From Siphonodentalium dalli (taxonomy: Eukaryota; Mollusca; Scaphopoda; Gadilida; Siphonodentaliidae), in NCBI GenBank assembly GCA_032622095.1, contig CP136061.1, positions 47,685,797-47,749,796 of the forward strand: 64,000 bases of DNA, read 5' to 3'. The notes beneath the pieces were generated by a model. It searched no databases, was not told where the DNA came from, and was given only the letters and a program-made list of their open reading frames with translations. Shown in pieces: positions 33,369-46,559 of this stretch. The number at the start of each line of letters is the position of its first letter. Position 1 is the first letter of the stretch. A program made the position numbers and the translations under genes.

Positions 33369-33403
33369 TAGTATATGTCTCAAAACAGAATACAAAGTTT
33401 CTC

Positions 33404-33740
33404 CAAGCCTTGAAATAGTGTGTTTGACATTTACAGAATGAGGTGCCCAGAGGGTGAATTTAGTAACACTATCCTGCACAGCGGGCTAGCCTCACTAGAT
33501 TCACTGTATGGGGACTTAGGCCTCATCTTCTGGGAGTATATATTGTCTCAAATTAACTTTGTTTTGAGTTATTTTCCCTTGTGTTTAGTTTCCATATCCC
33601 CTAATTTGCAGAAGATAAAATGCATAATCGAGGTGACTAATGGGTGAACATGGGTGAACTCTAATCTGATCCTAGGTCTCCCATAGAAGTTGAGACCTCA
33701 GCAGAATGAGGTACCCAGAGGGTGAATTATACAGGATTCA
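33404..33740. mobile_element. Family B MITE, rearranged copy
   Basis: Begins AAGCCTTGAAATAGTGTGTTTG (about 33400), with hairpin 1 (GAATGAGGTGCCCAGAGGG) damaged on its right side and an inner region ending in the start of hairpin 2 (GAATGAGGTACCCAGAGGG). The right terminus is lost. Confidence 0.65.
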
Positions 33741-34877
33741 TTCTACGGTATCTCATTCAGTTTCTAACCAAATATCGAAATGAATTCAAATTAATATTGC
33801 GATTCGATTCGAAGATAATCAGAGATCGGACAAGGCAAACATCTCCAACTGACAGGGGGGGTTCAACCATTTTTTGCTGGGTATATATGAGGGATGAGGG
33901 GGTGTGTGGATAGTCAAGAGGAACCAAAATCACATTTTTGGAGGTAAAAAAAAATAATTGTTTTGTCCTTAAAGGGGGGGGGGGGGAAATTGCAGGAAGG
34001 TATGCCAAGGTGGGTGGGTGGTCCGAACATACTTGGTCCACTATTTGTTTCCAGAATCTCAAAAAAAATAAAATATAACCATCCCCCAAAATTCTGAATA
34101 TTGCCATATAGTAATATTATTAGTCATTTCGCTATTAGGCTCTTTATGGAATATGAGGCCAGTTTCTGTTTGATAGTGTTTCAGGAGTTCAATTTTATGA
34201 GGATTTCATTGGCTGTTTTTATAAATTGTCTTATTTTGGGTGCTAAAATCCAATTTTGGGGTTCAGCCCTATTTTCTGACATTTTGGCCCCTAATTGAAA
34301 CTTACTTTGATATATCTACATGGTAACCACATACTTATACTATTTATTATAGCATTGTATGATAGGAGTGCCCATCATAGAGCAACTTGTCACCACAAAT
34401 AAAAGCAACTATAAAATTGCCAAAAATTTACCAAACTTAGTTAAAGGCCTACTTAATTTTCGAATCACCGGAGCACATTATATACAACATATTCCCTGTT
34501 ATATACCATTTGAAATAGGAAGCTCCAAAACATTGTATTATTAACTGATCCGGTCGAATAAACTGGGAACATGTTGTTTTTGTTGAGGTACAAAGGTGTG
34601 TCCTGTATTTAGTTTTGATCCGGACTGTACTATAAAGTCTATTATACTCAATGGAAGGGGAATAACTCTATCTCTTAGTTTGAATTCTGATGCATTCTGG
34701 GTTGACAAGGGGGAAGTCTTGAAATGAATCTCTATCACTTGGTGGACAGTCCTTGGCCACAGCTGCTTCGTATTCTGGTGGAATATATATTTTTTTGGTT
34801 CTCTTCCAAACGGTATATAATATGGAATAATATTATCTGGGCATTCGAAAATTAAGTGGGCCTTTAAGACAGTTAGT
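33741..34877. other. Intron 4 stretch, no exon recognised
   Basis: G-rich homopolymers (33856-33862, 33975-33988) lie in a segment whose blocks GGAAGGTATGCC and GGGTGGGTGGTCC recur inverted at 40735-40800, so it is a dispersed repeat. The ORF 33757-34107 is antisense repeat. Nothing else recognised. Confidence 0.35.
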
Positions 34878-35277
34878 TTAACCCTTTACCCAACAAAACG
34901 GCCAAAACCGGCCAAATAAAGCTTCAACAGCCTAAAATATCTTCGGTCTGTCTCAATAGAACCATACAAATATGGATATCATTGGAACCGGCTCCTTGAC
35001 CACATTGTGATGGTTACAGTTATGCCCTGTGCCAATGCATTCTCTTATATATGCGAGTCGACCATAGGTCGCCTCGCATATATAAGAGAATGCATTGGCC
35101 TAAAAAAAATCTTTTTTTAACACTTTTTACCATTTTTTCTTACATTCTTTAACAATTTTATAATTTTTAATGTGTTAAGCCAATGCATTCTCTTATATAT
35201 GCGAGGCGACCTATGGTCGACTCGCATATATAAGAGAATGCATTGGCACAGGGCCCTTCTGTTGGGTAAAGGGTTAA
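34878..35277. mobile_element. piggyBac-type (TTAA) MITE with hairpin pair (family I), copy 2
   Basis: TTAA at 34878-34881 and 35274-35277 brackets CCCTTTACCCAACAAAACGG and the inverse CTGTTGGGTAAAGGG. It is in the opposite orientation to the copy at 20251-20650 and very similar along its whole length, including the two 69-bp hairpins (35031-35099, 35179-35247) and the AT-rich spacer between them. Confidence 0.9.
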
Positions 35278-35673
35278 CCTCTTTATGATAAACAAAATGA
35301 ATTCCATTGACAGAGAATTTGCTGTTCGACTATTGAAGAGTTGTTTTCTTATGACGACACTGCAGGTGTGCTGTGTTAATTTCCATCATTGGAGTATGAA
35401 GCCAAAGATACAATTTTGACGTCATATTTGTCTGCACTGAAAATGACAACTAACTGGTTGTAACTTGAATGGGCCAATTGGGGAACACATAGCTAAAATC
35501 GACAAGACTGTGATTGTACATGACCTGATCAATCCATTGGTCACAAGCTATTCACTATTTTTATTTTGTGTTCCACTTTCAGAAACTTGTTGGTACATTT
35601 TACTGGTGATATTTATAGGCACAACTCCACACAGAAACATCCAACCGTTCGTGAGTGACTGAAAATGTCACAC

Positions 35674-37252
35674 AATATAGTAGATCATGCCATGAATCTC
35701 TACTATGGCTACCGCACGTAGAGATCATATTCCACCAGTACAAAACCTGGGAACATTTTGAAGTTTTGACAGGGAACCTTATATAATCGAAAAAATAACA
35801 AAGGGAATATATTTCTTTGCTATTATCTCTTTCTTAATAATGTACTTCACTGTAGGTGAAGGTCCCAACTCGAAATTTCACGATTTAAGTGACTTTGTGA
35901 GCGATTTTGCTTTACGTTTCTAACAATTATGGAACTTTTCCTGGGTAATTAATTCAATGTTTATTGCGATATCGGCTCCCAAAAGTCACAGAAAAACATG
36001 TAATTTCGAGTTGGGACCTTCACATATAGTGAAGTACACTATTAAGGAACAGATAATCACTAAGAAATATATTCCCCGTGTTATTTTTTGTCCCCCGTAA
36101 AATTTTCGGGGGACTATTGTAATCAGCTCCATCCGTCCGTCCGTCCCGTGCGTCATGTGCGTCCGTGCGTCCAGAGTTATAACTCCAGTAATGACAATCC
36201 GATTTGATTGAAACTTGGTATGTAGGTGTCTCAACCAAGCACACAGGTGCTCTGCAATTCTGGGTTTGATCCGATGTTCTTTTATGGAGTTATTTCCCTT
36301 TTTTCAATTTTTATTTACTTAGAAAATTTCTCACTTTTTCGGTTTCCGGATGATATCTCAAGTTTGGATTATTTACTTGCAAATACCGTTTTTGTGTGGA
36401 TCAGTCATATCAAGATACAGGTTGAGTTCGAATTTAAGTTTGTTCCGATGACTTTTCCTAGAGTTATGGACTTTTTTCGACTTAGAAAATTCAATTTACT
36501 TCTTTTTTTCTTTGGTTTCCGGATGATAACTCAAGTTTGGACTGTTCAATTGAAAATCCCGTTTATTTGTGAGTCATTGATATCAAAATACAGGTCCAGT
36601 TCAAATTTGAGTTTGATGCGATGATTTTTCTCAGAGTTATGGGCTTTTCGACTTAGATAATTCAATTTTTTCTTGTTTTTTCTTTGGTTCCGGATGATAA
36701 CTCAAGTTTGGATTGTTTAATTGGAAATTCTGTTTTTTTGTGGGTCGTTCATATCAAAATACAGGTCAAGTTCGAATTTGAGTTTGATCCAATGATTTTT
36801 CCCAGAGTTATGGACCTTTCGACTTTGAAATTTTTTGTTTATAATATTCTGTATGAGGGTATATATACCTTCATGGTGTAATCAACTCCTTTTACAGTTT
36901 TGATTGTAGATATTTGAAACTTCAGAGTATTGTTACCCACATATTGGAGATGTGCAACATGTATATAGATGACGGAAAAATTATTTTTTAACGGAATTAT
37001 TAACCCTTTCGAATTTTTTTTAAATTTCTTTAACAAAGCGGCCATCGACATTTAAACAAATTTCTTTAACAAATCAGCCATCGACTTGCCACGTTGTCGG
37101 GGGACACTATGGTCGGCTGACCTTTTATTTGACTTTATAAGATTCCCTGTCAAAACTTCAAAAAGTTCCCAGGTTTTGTACTGGTGGAATATGATCTCTA
37201 TGGACGTTAGCCATATTAGAGATTCATGGCATGATCTTACAATATAGTAGAT
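35674..37252. mobile_element. TIR element of about 1.6 kb with inserted CCGTCCGT repeat
   Basis: Left end ATCATGCCATGAATCTCTA, then GATCATATTCCACCAGTACA and AACCTGGGAACATTTTGAAG. The right end carries the inverse (AAAAAGTTCCCAGGTTTTGT, TACTGGTGGAATATGATCTC, GATTCATGGCATGAT). ACAATATAGTAG occurs just outside both ends. Inside are a palindrome (35833-36052, GTGAAGGTCCCAACTCGAAA type) and a dispersed repeat (36090-36840) starting CCCCCGTAAAATTTTCGGGG, with CCGTCCGTCCGT and three tandem units of about 170 bp (GGTTTCCGGATGATA.CTCA). Confidence 0.6.
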
Positions 37253-39942
37253 GTGTTATACAGGTTCATCACTTTATTATTTATAATAGTATCCTATATG
37301 TTATATTTTAGTCACTAGACTTGTCAGTGTTTAGTCACTAGACATGTCAGTTCTGCCATTCACATGATAATTTGATAGACACTTTAAACCACATTAGCTC
37401 CTGAGAACTACTGATAGTGGTGAATAACACAAAATATTGTTGTGAATTTTATCCAACCACACAAACACAGAAGATGCAGTTGGTATGACTTTGATGTTAA
37501 GTGTAAGGTCTTCTGATATAGAAAGTCAGGTCAATACAGGCAGATACTTAATTAAAGTGATGTGGAACACCTCACTCACTTCAGCAGACATCTGCTTTTT
37601 GGAATAACTGGACTTTAAAGTTGCACAATCACTCACTCAGAATAACAAGTTGATGGTTGTCTTTCCTGCTATTTTTCACAGCCAAGAGCTTTCCGATGAA
37701 TGGCAGCAAGCCATATTTCCGACTAAATCCTGAAAAATTTCCCATAATTCTGCTGTGATTTAGGGGTCGAATATTTAGGACATTACTGTAGAAATTGCCC
37801 GATCGTTCCTATACATAAAACAGGTACCTGACTGATGCATGCTCATAATTTTGTGTGTTATCTCTTGCAACTCTAGTGAAGCAACTGTCAATTCAATTTA
37901 GATTCGGCATTGCTCAACAACAAAATTTAAAGAGCCTCTGGATATAATGGCCATATTAAACCATCATCAGAATACATGCAGTTATGTACACTACTCGTTA
38001 TTTGCTAATTCAACAATTTTAATGTCAGACTGGTAAGACCATGAACAATGTTGAAAAGATGTTTGACAAATCTTACAATTTAGTCAGTTAGGGTCGAATA
38101 ATATATTTTCAATCAGTGATAGGTTGTTAGAGTTCAAAATGTTTTTGCAACATCTTGAATGCCTGATATACCCATACACAATAATAAAGACCAAATGGAC
38201 AAAATTTCTTTAAAAAATTATTTTTTTATTTACATTTTGGGATTTTTTTACAATTTCGACTCTTTTCGGGAGAGATTTCACATAATTCTGTTCCTGTTTG
38301 TCCATAAACTAATTATAGGCTATCATAATCAATTATAGATCAAATATAGTTGACCATGATAAACAGTGACCATGTTAAAACTCTCCAACAAATAATATTT
38401 ATTTCACTGAAATATGCAATCTCGGGCAAATTGCTATAGCATAATATGCTCACCTCGGGTTCTTGGGGACTTAGTCTATTGTTTTAAACATATTTGCCTG
38501 CACATTCTGAAAAAATCTCTTGAGGGGGGGGGGGGGGGGGGGGGGGGGTTGGGGCGGGGGGGTAGTAAAAAAAATTTGCATCTGGCATTTTCGGGTACCC
38601 ATCACTCCAAAACCTGCACAAAAAAAAAATGTTTTACTCCAATTTTTTTTACACCCACCCCCCCAAATATCACTCATATGACTGGGAAATTATCTCCTGT
38701 TGTTCAAGTGACAGTTTAACCTGTTTCAGAGGCTGTTTTAATTGAAAAAAAAAATGGTTAATACAGGTAAATATGAAGATTTCTTTTTAAAATGCTGGCT
38801 GATAGGCATTTGTCTACCGCATACATGTACATGCAATGGAGCTTCCAGGTCAGTGTGTGATGAGAGTATGCTATAGGTCTTCCTGGGTGGTCAAATTCCA
38901 TACTGCTAATTGGAAATTTTATAATGCATCGATATAGTGGACAAATACAGTAACTATCGGAAGCTGATGAAGGTTCACATAAAACACTATTATAAGGCTT
39001 ATGCATCCAAGTTTACAAAAAAAATGATATATATATATCCCAGCATATCGCCTGCATATCCAGTGAGATATCATTTCCCCCCTGCAAGCTATTACATGAA
39101 CCGAACATGTTTTTGGCTATTTGGCTCATAACATCTCAGGACAGTGAATTCAATCTTGACTTTTGAGTAACTGTTGACATTATGTAGACAAATCCATGAC
39201 ATATTAGTTGTTAAGCTTCAATTCAACTAGAGTTGACATATTTTGAAAATAAATACATATCTAGAGAGGATATTTGCCAGGCTGCAATTGGAAATATTAT
39301 TTTATATTATATCTCACTTGACTTTCTCGCATTCTGATTGGCTGCACACTGCTATATTATTTTACGATAGTACCCCAGTAGGATCCCTACATGCCTGCTA
39401 TCCTTTTTCTATTTATAGAAACAAACTCATTTCACGAAATATGGTTGCCACCTGAAGATACGGTCAATCTTAAACTATACCTTGTACCTTTGTACGATAC
39501 TTGTTGCAATATCGATGTATCATTCGATCTATTGGTGAGTTGCAATGATCTTACAAATGTCCGATCATATCTAGCCAATGTATTTAATAATTTGTCCGTT
39601 TAGTTGGCAAGCAGCCAGTCCTAATTTTGTAATGCCAGTGGACGTCATTTATAATTTCCTTTTCCGTTTTAATCAAAGTTAAGCAAGTTAACTTCTAAAA
39701 TTTCGTCAAAATGTATTTGCTAATGACGTATTTATAGAAATAAATGCATGAATCATAAAGAGATGCTGTTAGATGTAACTAATAACATAGTTATGCTCCC
39801 CTGCCATCATCAAAAGATTGCAGTAAATTGTAAAATCTGAGACCGATTTCCAAAATTCACGGTAAATAAAAATGTGACAAAGTCAGACACAGAAATTGTG
39901 TGAGAATTGGCACCAATGTTCGATATAATATAATATAATAAA
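37253..39942. other. Intron 4 stretch with a family A half copy and a long G run
   Basis: No exon recognised. A family A right half lies at 37685-37788. A run of about 25 G (38524-38548, one of several G-rich blocks to 38563) may mark an assembly-sensitive spot. ORFs at 38414-38719 and 39391-39603 show no domain. Confidence 0.35.
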
Positions 39943-40078
39943 TAATGAATGTCTTGTCGCTGACTATGCCAAAATAGTGGTCCTCGAGGAGGAATAGTCC
40001 ACTCGCCTGCGGCTCGTCGACTATTCCTCCTCTCGGACCACTATTTTGGCTTAGTCAGCGACAAGACATTCATTATCT
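39943..40078. repeat. Long near-perfect palindrome
   Basis: ATAATGAATGTCTTGTCGCT and its inverse enclose CCAAAATAGTGGTCC and GGACCACTATTTTGG around CTCGCCTGCGGC. About 60 bp of stem. No clear target duplication. Intron 4. Confidence 0.75.
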
Positions 40079-40811
40079 ATATAATATTTAATAAGTTGCT
40101 GATATCTGCAAACCTAGGTCATTGTGCAGGATACACACTATTCCATCATTTCTATCTATTTCCTGATTATACTGTCAAATAGATAGCCCGTTATCTAGCA
40201 TTATTTGATACAATTTGTGTTAGTCTACTGGAGCATCTTCTTTTATACTAAATGACAAGCAGTAACTTATGCCAGACTTGGATACTATTGGTGTTGTGAG
40301 ATCAACAGATCATCTGAGTTGATAGACATTCATGCAAATAATTCATTGATTAGCTTGATTCACTGATGAACATTATATTCTAGCCATTGATAGTCAGATT
40401 GATGTTTGAGACAGCTGCTCGCTCTTTTTCCATGCACACAATGATCTGGGCTTAAAGGTCTTAGTTACATGAGGACAAGTGTATTTAATTCAGTTTTACA
40501 TTTCTCGAAGCTTCCTTCGAAGGGTGTCGGAAAGGAAGTTTTTTTATCTCACCATCCCATATGCAACATGTCAGATTAATATCACCTCCACTAAGGCCCA
40601 TATAAGGTCCCAGTAACATACCTATGGTGTTTTTGAGTTATAATGTTTTAAACTGTTACAAATGTCAAATATGGGCACAAAAGGTCTTTAGTAAAATATT
40701 TGCATGAGGTTGTCAAAAATGTGGTTTTTGCCTCTTGGACCACCCACCCACCCCGGCATACCTTCCTGCAAATTTTGTATTACCCCCCCCCCCTGTCAGT
40801 GGTATTTTTAT

Positions 40812-41524
40812 CCTTCGTTTACCCTAATGTTTCTGGACGGTAAATGACAGCATTGTCTAGGGTTAATTATACCCCCCGCAACGAAGTTAGGGGAGTATAC
40901 TGGAATCAGTCCGTCCGTTCGTCGAGCCGTCGTACCGTGGACACAAATTTGTCCGGAGTTTTTCTGATTCGTTTTTTATCAATTTCCGTGAAACCTGGCA
41001 CAGACATCAACCACCATGGGAACCAGTGCACCTGCGATTATGACGTCTGTTCGACATTTTTTGGTGGAGTTATCCCCCTTTTTCGACTTAGAAATTATTT
41101 TGCAACATGCATAATTTTGTCCGAGGTTTTATTCCTACATTTTTAGGTCAATGTTTTTGAATCTTGGCACTGATATTTAGTACCATGGGACCCTGTGCAC
41201 CTGCGATTATGATGTCTGTCCGACTTTTTTTGTGGAGTTATTCCCCTTTTTCGACTTAGAACATTTTCGCAACATGCATAATTTTGTCCGAGCTTTTATT
41301 CCTACATTTTTCGGTCAATAGGTTTAAGATTAGGGTTAGGGTTGTGCACCTACAATGGGAACTGTTATTTTATTATTTTAACTAAATGTTTACTGACATG
41401 TGAACATCATAGTATTTTAAAAACGGGGGGTATCCTTAGTCCCATTGGGACAGTCACACCTCTAGTTTCCTTCGTTTACCCTAATGTTTCTGGACGGTAA
41501 ACGACAGCATTGTCTAGGGTTAAT
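40812..41524 (+). mobile_element. CCGTCCGT-type repeat inserted with a 56-bp direct duplication
   Basis: CCTTCGTTTACCCTAATGTT followed by the rest of a 56-bp block (40812-40867) recurs at 41469-41524 with one noticed difference. The 601 bp between start TATACCCCCCGCAACGAAG, carry CAGTCCGTCCGTTCGTCGA and two diverged tandem units (GTGCACCTGCGATTATGA, TTATTCCTACATTTTT), and end AGTCACACCTCTAGTTT. The insert is related to 36090-36840. It stops 39 bp before exon 5. Confidence 0.8.
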
Positions 41525-41563
41525 ATTTAATTAATATCAGGCACATGCTTCTCTGCATCATAG

Positions 41564-41782
41564 GCGCCTGACGAGCAAGATTTGACACCACTACATGTCG
41601 CCTGCATCCACAACCATCGAGAAGTTGCCAGGATGCTGCTTGATAAAGGTGCAAACTTGACAAAAATAGCTGAAAAGTCAGCTGATTCGACACCACTCCA
41701 CCTTGCCTGTGCCGAGGGACACACAGATATCGTCCAGTTGCTGTTCGACTTCGGAGAAAAAAAAATGGGTTTGGTTAATGAA
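41564..41782 (+). CDS. TRPA-like ankyrin protein, exon 5 (ankyrin repeats 5-6)
   Basis: The acceptor TGCATCATAG (41562-41563) and donor GTGAGT (41783) bound 219 nt, phase 0 in and out. The protein starts APDEQDLTPLHVACIHNHRE, continues VARMLLDKGANLTKIAEKSA, then DSTPLHLACAEGHTDIVQLL and FDFGEKKMGLVNE. Two complete ankyrin repeats are visible, with TPLH, A..GH and VQLL/ARMLL core positions and GAN finger turns. The acceptor polypyrimidine tract is short (CTTCTCTGCATCATAG). No stop or frameshift. Confidence 0.9.
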
Positions 41783-43062
41783 GTGAGTACTTTTAGAGGC
41801 ATGTCATTTACTGTAGAGTAGAGTAGTGTCAGTCCCACTAAACGATGTAATTAACTCGGTGCTGTTATGTGTAGGGGCGGCAGGTAGACAATCAGCCGTG
41901 GTCACGCCGCTCTTGTACAATACATTTCATTTACTGTAGAATAGTGTCAGTCCCACTAAGGCCAAAAAAATATATACCTGTGTTTCTGGTGAAATGCAAG
42001 AAAAAAATAGGGATGGGGGGGTGGCTTTTCATTTTATTTTATTTTTCATTTTTTTTCAACTTTGCACAAAATAAAAATAAATATCACCCCACTGGCCCAG
42101 ACTGCTTCTCTTTGTATGTAATGGACTATAAAATAACAAAAAACTATTAAAGTAGATATATTAGAATATAGTGTAACTAGCAGGTTAGCCCGCCACTGGC
42201 GTGGTTCGTCTGAAACATGCGTTTTTATATTTAATTAAATTTTGTTTTTAATTGAATTTTTGTTTTATTTTAAAAATTTTTAAATATTATTATTTTTTTG
42301 TTTTTCAATGAGTTAATTCTGCCTTTTTAATGAAGAGAAATGATGGTACCCGTCCCTAAAAGAGGTATGATTTACGGTACATCGGGCGGAAAAACTGACC
42401 CGATGAAAATCTCCCCCGTTCCTAGGAACGACAGACATAAGAATCACACAACACGCATTTTTAGTTTTTCAAATAGTTAATTCTGCCTATTTAATCAAGA
42501 GAAATGGTGGTACCCGTCCCTAAAAGAGGTTTTGCGTCCGTAATTTCGTACGTAGGTGATCGTTTAGCAACGTCCAATTTATACCAACCAACCATTTTGA
42601 CTTAATAAACTTGGGGTTTGGAGGTACCCGTCCCTAAAAGAGGTATGATTTACGCGGGCAGAAAAACTGACCGATGAAAAAAATCCCCAGTTCCTAGGAA
42701 GCTCTAAGTACGAAGGCAGACATAAGAATCACACAACACGTTCATGTCTGGATTCAGGAGCTTACGCGTTTGTGCAGACATAAGAATCACACTACGCGCA
42801 TACGCTCTTTATCAACGACACTGCTGATATGAACGCTCGTTAACTATCAACGCTATTAACCCCGTCGTGCCGAGGACGGTGATTTTGGTGATTGGGAGTG
42901 GAGAATGAGTGTTCAGAGCTTCTCCAAAACGCCGCGACGACCATTCCCGTGGGTTTTTACCCTTAGATGGGAAGTTTGAGCCCAATAGGTGCAGCCGATT
43001 CGGAGTCTATAAAGGACAAACACATATATTTACGGAAGTCTCAAATTATATAGTAGACTAGC
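41783..43062. repeat. Intron 5: repeat with triplicated CCCGTCCCTAAAAGAGG block
   Basis: Positions 42185-42860 hold three units sharing GGTACCCGTCCCTAAAAGAG, and ACAGACATAAGAATCACAC recurs three times (42431, 42720, 42776). It opens ACTAGCAGGTTAGCCCGCCA, which resembles the start of the next repeat at about 43056. No exon recognised. Confidence 0.5.
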
Positions 43063-43535
43063 CGATGAGCCCGACGTTGTCCGGGCTATTCAGAAAACCA
43101 AATTTCCAAGTCGATAGCTCCACCCGTTTCCGATATCTGGTCTGCGCATGCGCGAAGCTGGCGTCGCACGGGCTCGGCGACCAGATAAAATTCGTATCCG
43201 GGGCAAGATACATTCACATAGCAAATTTCAAGTCGATAGCTCCACCCGTTTCCGAGATCTCGTCTGTGCATGCGCGAAACTGGCGTCGCACGGGCTCGGC
43301 GACCCGATAAAATTCGTACTCGGGGCAAGATACATTCACATAGCAAATTTCAAGTCGATAGCTCAACCCGTTTCCGAGATCTCGTCTGCGCATGCGCTGC
43401 ACGGGCGTCGCACGGGCTCGCCAATACGACAACGACCACCGCCTGGTCAAACTACACACACGTACCAAGTTTCGTCCCGATCGGTCGAGAATCGTAGATT
43501 TGTATTAAGGACAGACAGACAGACAAACAGACAGA
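43063..43535 (+). repeat. Tandem units of about 120 bp ending in a GACAGACAGACA tail
   Basis: Three units (from about 43104, 43226 and 43345) share AAATTTC.AAGTCGATAGCTC, CCCGTTTCCGA.ATCT and GCGTCGCACGGGCTCG. The stretch ends CGATCGGTCGAGAATCGTAG then GACAGACAGACAGACAAACA, a common 3' end of short RTE-driven retroelements. The overlapping ORFs on both strands (43065-43555) are translations of the repeat. Confidence 0.65.
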
Positions 43536-44963
43536 GGTCTTCAAAATATATATGAGATTATTTTATTTTGTATGGCCTGAGGCTGAGTCGATTGATGAGA
43601 CCACTTTCTAGTAATTTTCATATTTGTCTATTTTCCGTCAACTGGTCAATTTTCTGAAATATTTTGGCGACTCAATTTTCCGCTAAAGTGAGCCTTTCAT
43701 ACTGAACTATATGGATTATATCTCCAGCTTTGTAACAACAGTAGGAAAGGGTTAACTTTTTGCTCGCCGACAATCTACCTGCACGGATTAGTCACACATG
43801 AACGCTCCCAATATAACCGGCTGAACTCAATTGGATTCCTCAGTTTCTTATTTCCTCCTGACGTCGCAGGATCAAGGCTCAATATAAGTGGCCGGTCACG
43901 GTCATTGTCTGACGAAAAATAGCTTATGTCCAGTGCCCTTCTGTATCTGTCGGACATTTTGTCCAATGCAAATTTTTAAACAATCTATATCTGTTTGGGT
44001 ACATCCAAGGAGCCGTTACTGGCCAAATTGGACATTGAAAGTAAAAAATAGTTCTTTTTTAATTTCAGATTAATTCAGAGTGAATATAATTATCTCATTT
44101 GTGAATTGCATGTGTATTTATTAATCAACATAAAGTTTTTGAACTTTTGAAAACAAAAATAACATGGGGTTTTCCTGGGTGGCGATTGGATGCTCACTAA
44201 AATGAGCGCATCATTGACAAATAATAAGTTGATTGGAAATTTAAGTACTGTCTCATACAGTACATCTGAAAATTTGACAGGCACCATTTTGAAATGACCA
44301 ACACCATCCATTTGGTGTCTGTCATTTTGACAGTCAGTAAATTTTTAGCCTTGCGCAGGATGGTCTGTTCTCTCTGAAGACCAAAGGGAGTATCTTTCTG
44401 AATTTTGCATTTAACAACTCAAAATTCATTTGCCGATACCAATTTAGCTTTTTCTGCATGCCATGCAACCACATACCAGTTTTGGTTGATGAAAAAAATT
44501 TACTATTCTGTCTTATATAGATTGGATACTAACATTTCTGTCATGCACCAAACAAGTTGATTTTTTACATATATCCCACAACATTATTCTCTGCTGTTCT
44601 GAAAAGGTAGCAAATTGTGACCTACTTGGTTATTAAACATGTTACTTAATCAAGTGAAAACTATAGGTTCTATTCTGGTTGTCCAGTACCTTATGAGGCA
44701 TGACAAATTCATTTTAAAGAATGCAGTATGGAATTTTGCCAAAAAACTTCTTTTGAGATTCTGGCCATGTTTCTGAATGGAAATGGGCATGCAGAACTTG
44801 GAAACTGAGCTGAGCGGGACCAATTTATGTGGCTACTCTCACAAATCAGCGTTAAAATTGATCAACATTGATCAACTTAATACATGATGTTTGTAAAAAT
44901 GGTAGTCAGGGAGTGACTTTGTACTGTGTGATATAGGTGTTGGTTTTAGGTTTGGATGTCAGT
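43536..44963. other. Intron 5 stretch, nothing recognised
   Basis: No exon, MITE or tandem array could be supported here. Confidence 0.3.
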
Positions 44964-46047
44964 TAGTGCAGGGCGGTTTCCCGATTAATTGACAATACCC
45001 GGTTAAAATTTCAATATCGTCAGTAATATCGTCTAAACTAAAATAATCGTAATATCGTCGGCAATCAGTGGGTGCCAGCCAATCACAAGCGTGTACAAAC
45101 AAATAATTTAACTCAAGCCTAAATCGAGTTAAAATCCCAGCGTAACATCCAGCGTGCAATCAAAACACACAGAATAGAAAACAGGGTCAGATCGGAAGGG
45201 AGGCTCCGGGAGCATTGGGCTTGGATCAAGTAAGTATGGTCCACATTTTGTGTGTTGATTGAGAATTGGAGAACACAGTTTATTCAGTACAGCGTGGTAC
45301 TATGATTACGCAACCCTGAGAAATGAATGTCAGTTATGCCACGCCTCTTCCTTCAGCACAAAGATGCACATGTATGCACCATCAATCAAAATAATCAATG
45401 GGCGAAGATACCGCCCTCTTCTCGTCTAGAAGAAACAACTCACTGCGATTGGTTAAAACCAATTGTATAGAATTAGAGCTTCAAACCCGCCCAAAAATAC
45501 ATGGTGTTCTCCTTGCTTGGCCGAATTCCAAAGATTATGTACTACGTGTGTTTGGACTTCGCTAAAATACTGAACCTCATTGTCAAATTTGTCTTGCCGG
45601 TAAACCACATTTCCATTTGTCAAGCGACTCAAGTATCACCGAGAATAACATATATATATTTACTCAACTTAGTTGAACATACCGAGATAGAAAAGGATAC
45701 TATAGTATAGAACACTTTTAGTTTTGGCATAGACGACATAATACTTTTACTAATTACCATTATAAACCAGAATTTGTCAAGTCACCAGAACGAAATTGTC
45801 CGAATAGCGGAATTTAACCTGTGAATTTAATTTTTCATTCTGAAGTTGTGACTGGTTGAGTGGTTGTGTATGTTATTCCTGACCTCAACTTGTCAAAATT
45901 AATGCCAATGATGTGATTCTATCTAACATTGAGAAATGGTTTTCAGTCTCTAGTATCTGTTTAAAAATAACTGCGATTATATCGTTAACCGCGGTTTTAA
46001 TTTTAAAACATCGCGGTTTTTATTTTTGTTAATATCGTCCAGCCCTA
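44964..46047. mobile_element. Non-autonomous hAT element, 8-bp target duplication
   Basis: ATGTCAGT flanks both ends (44956-44963 and 46048-46055). The termini TAGTGCAGGGCGG and the inverse of TCGTCCAGCCCTA agree at most positions, with the hAT form TAG.GC.GG.CG. Sub-terminal ATATCGT repeats occur on both sides (AATATCGTCAGTAATATCGT; TATATCGTTAACCGCGG). 1084 bp, no transposase recognised. Intron 5. Confidence 0.8.
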
Positions 46048-46559
46048 ATGTCAGTTTTCCACGTGTTGCTAGGGTTTCTAGTTCTGCCCCAGCTTCTATT
46101 TTTGCTGTCTAGTATATGTATGTGAATTGATCAATTTATGAGCATTTATATCCAATCTGATGGGTATTAGGTCTAATAAATTAAAATACTGTGTTCTCAG
46201 ACACCTCCCTTATTATCCAAAGAGTCTCATAAAAAAAATTATTTATAAATTTATCCAAAATTTTCAAAAAGTTCAAAACTCAAGCAGCAATTTATCCATA
46301 ATTAGACATTTAGATGTGTTTCTGTTGGTGATGTAATGGCTGAAATGCATTGGACCCCTCATAGATAACTTGGAAACAGTAGGAATTTATTCCTTATAAA
46401 AATGATACATACATGTATATGCATTATTTTCCCGAATTATTGGGAAACAAATTTAAATAAAAAGCCTCCCTCCACATCTAATTTCCCATATGTAATTGAC
46501 AGAGAACACCGGTACATGTATTTATTATTGGGTATACTGTTTTGCATCTGTCAAGGCAT

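Noticed and set aside
38524-38563. Long G run as a possible G-quadruplex regulator
   Set aside because: Homopolymer in a dispersed repeat; more likely simple-sequence expansion or an assembly-sensitive tract.
41331-41342. Telomere-like AGGGTTAGGG
   Set aside because: Only about two units inside a dispersed repeat; not an interstitial telomere array.
43065-43555. Overlapping ORFs on both strands, up to 135 codons
   Set aside because: They follow three tandem units of a non-coding dispersed repeat with a GACAGACA tail; the same peptide recurs with each unit.
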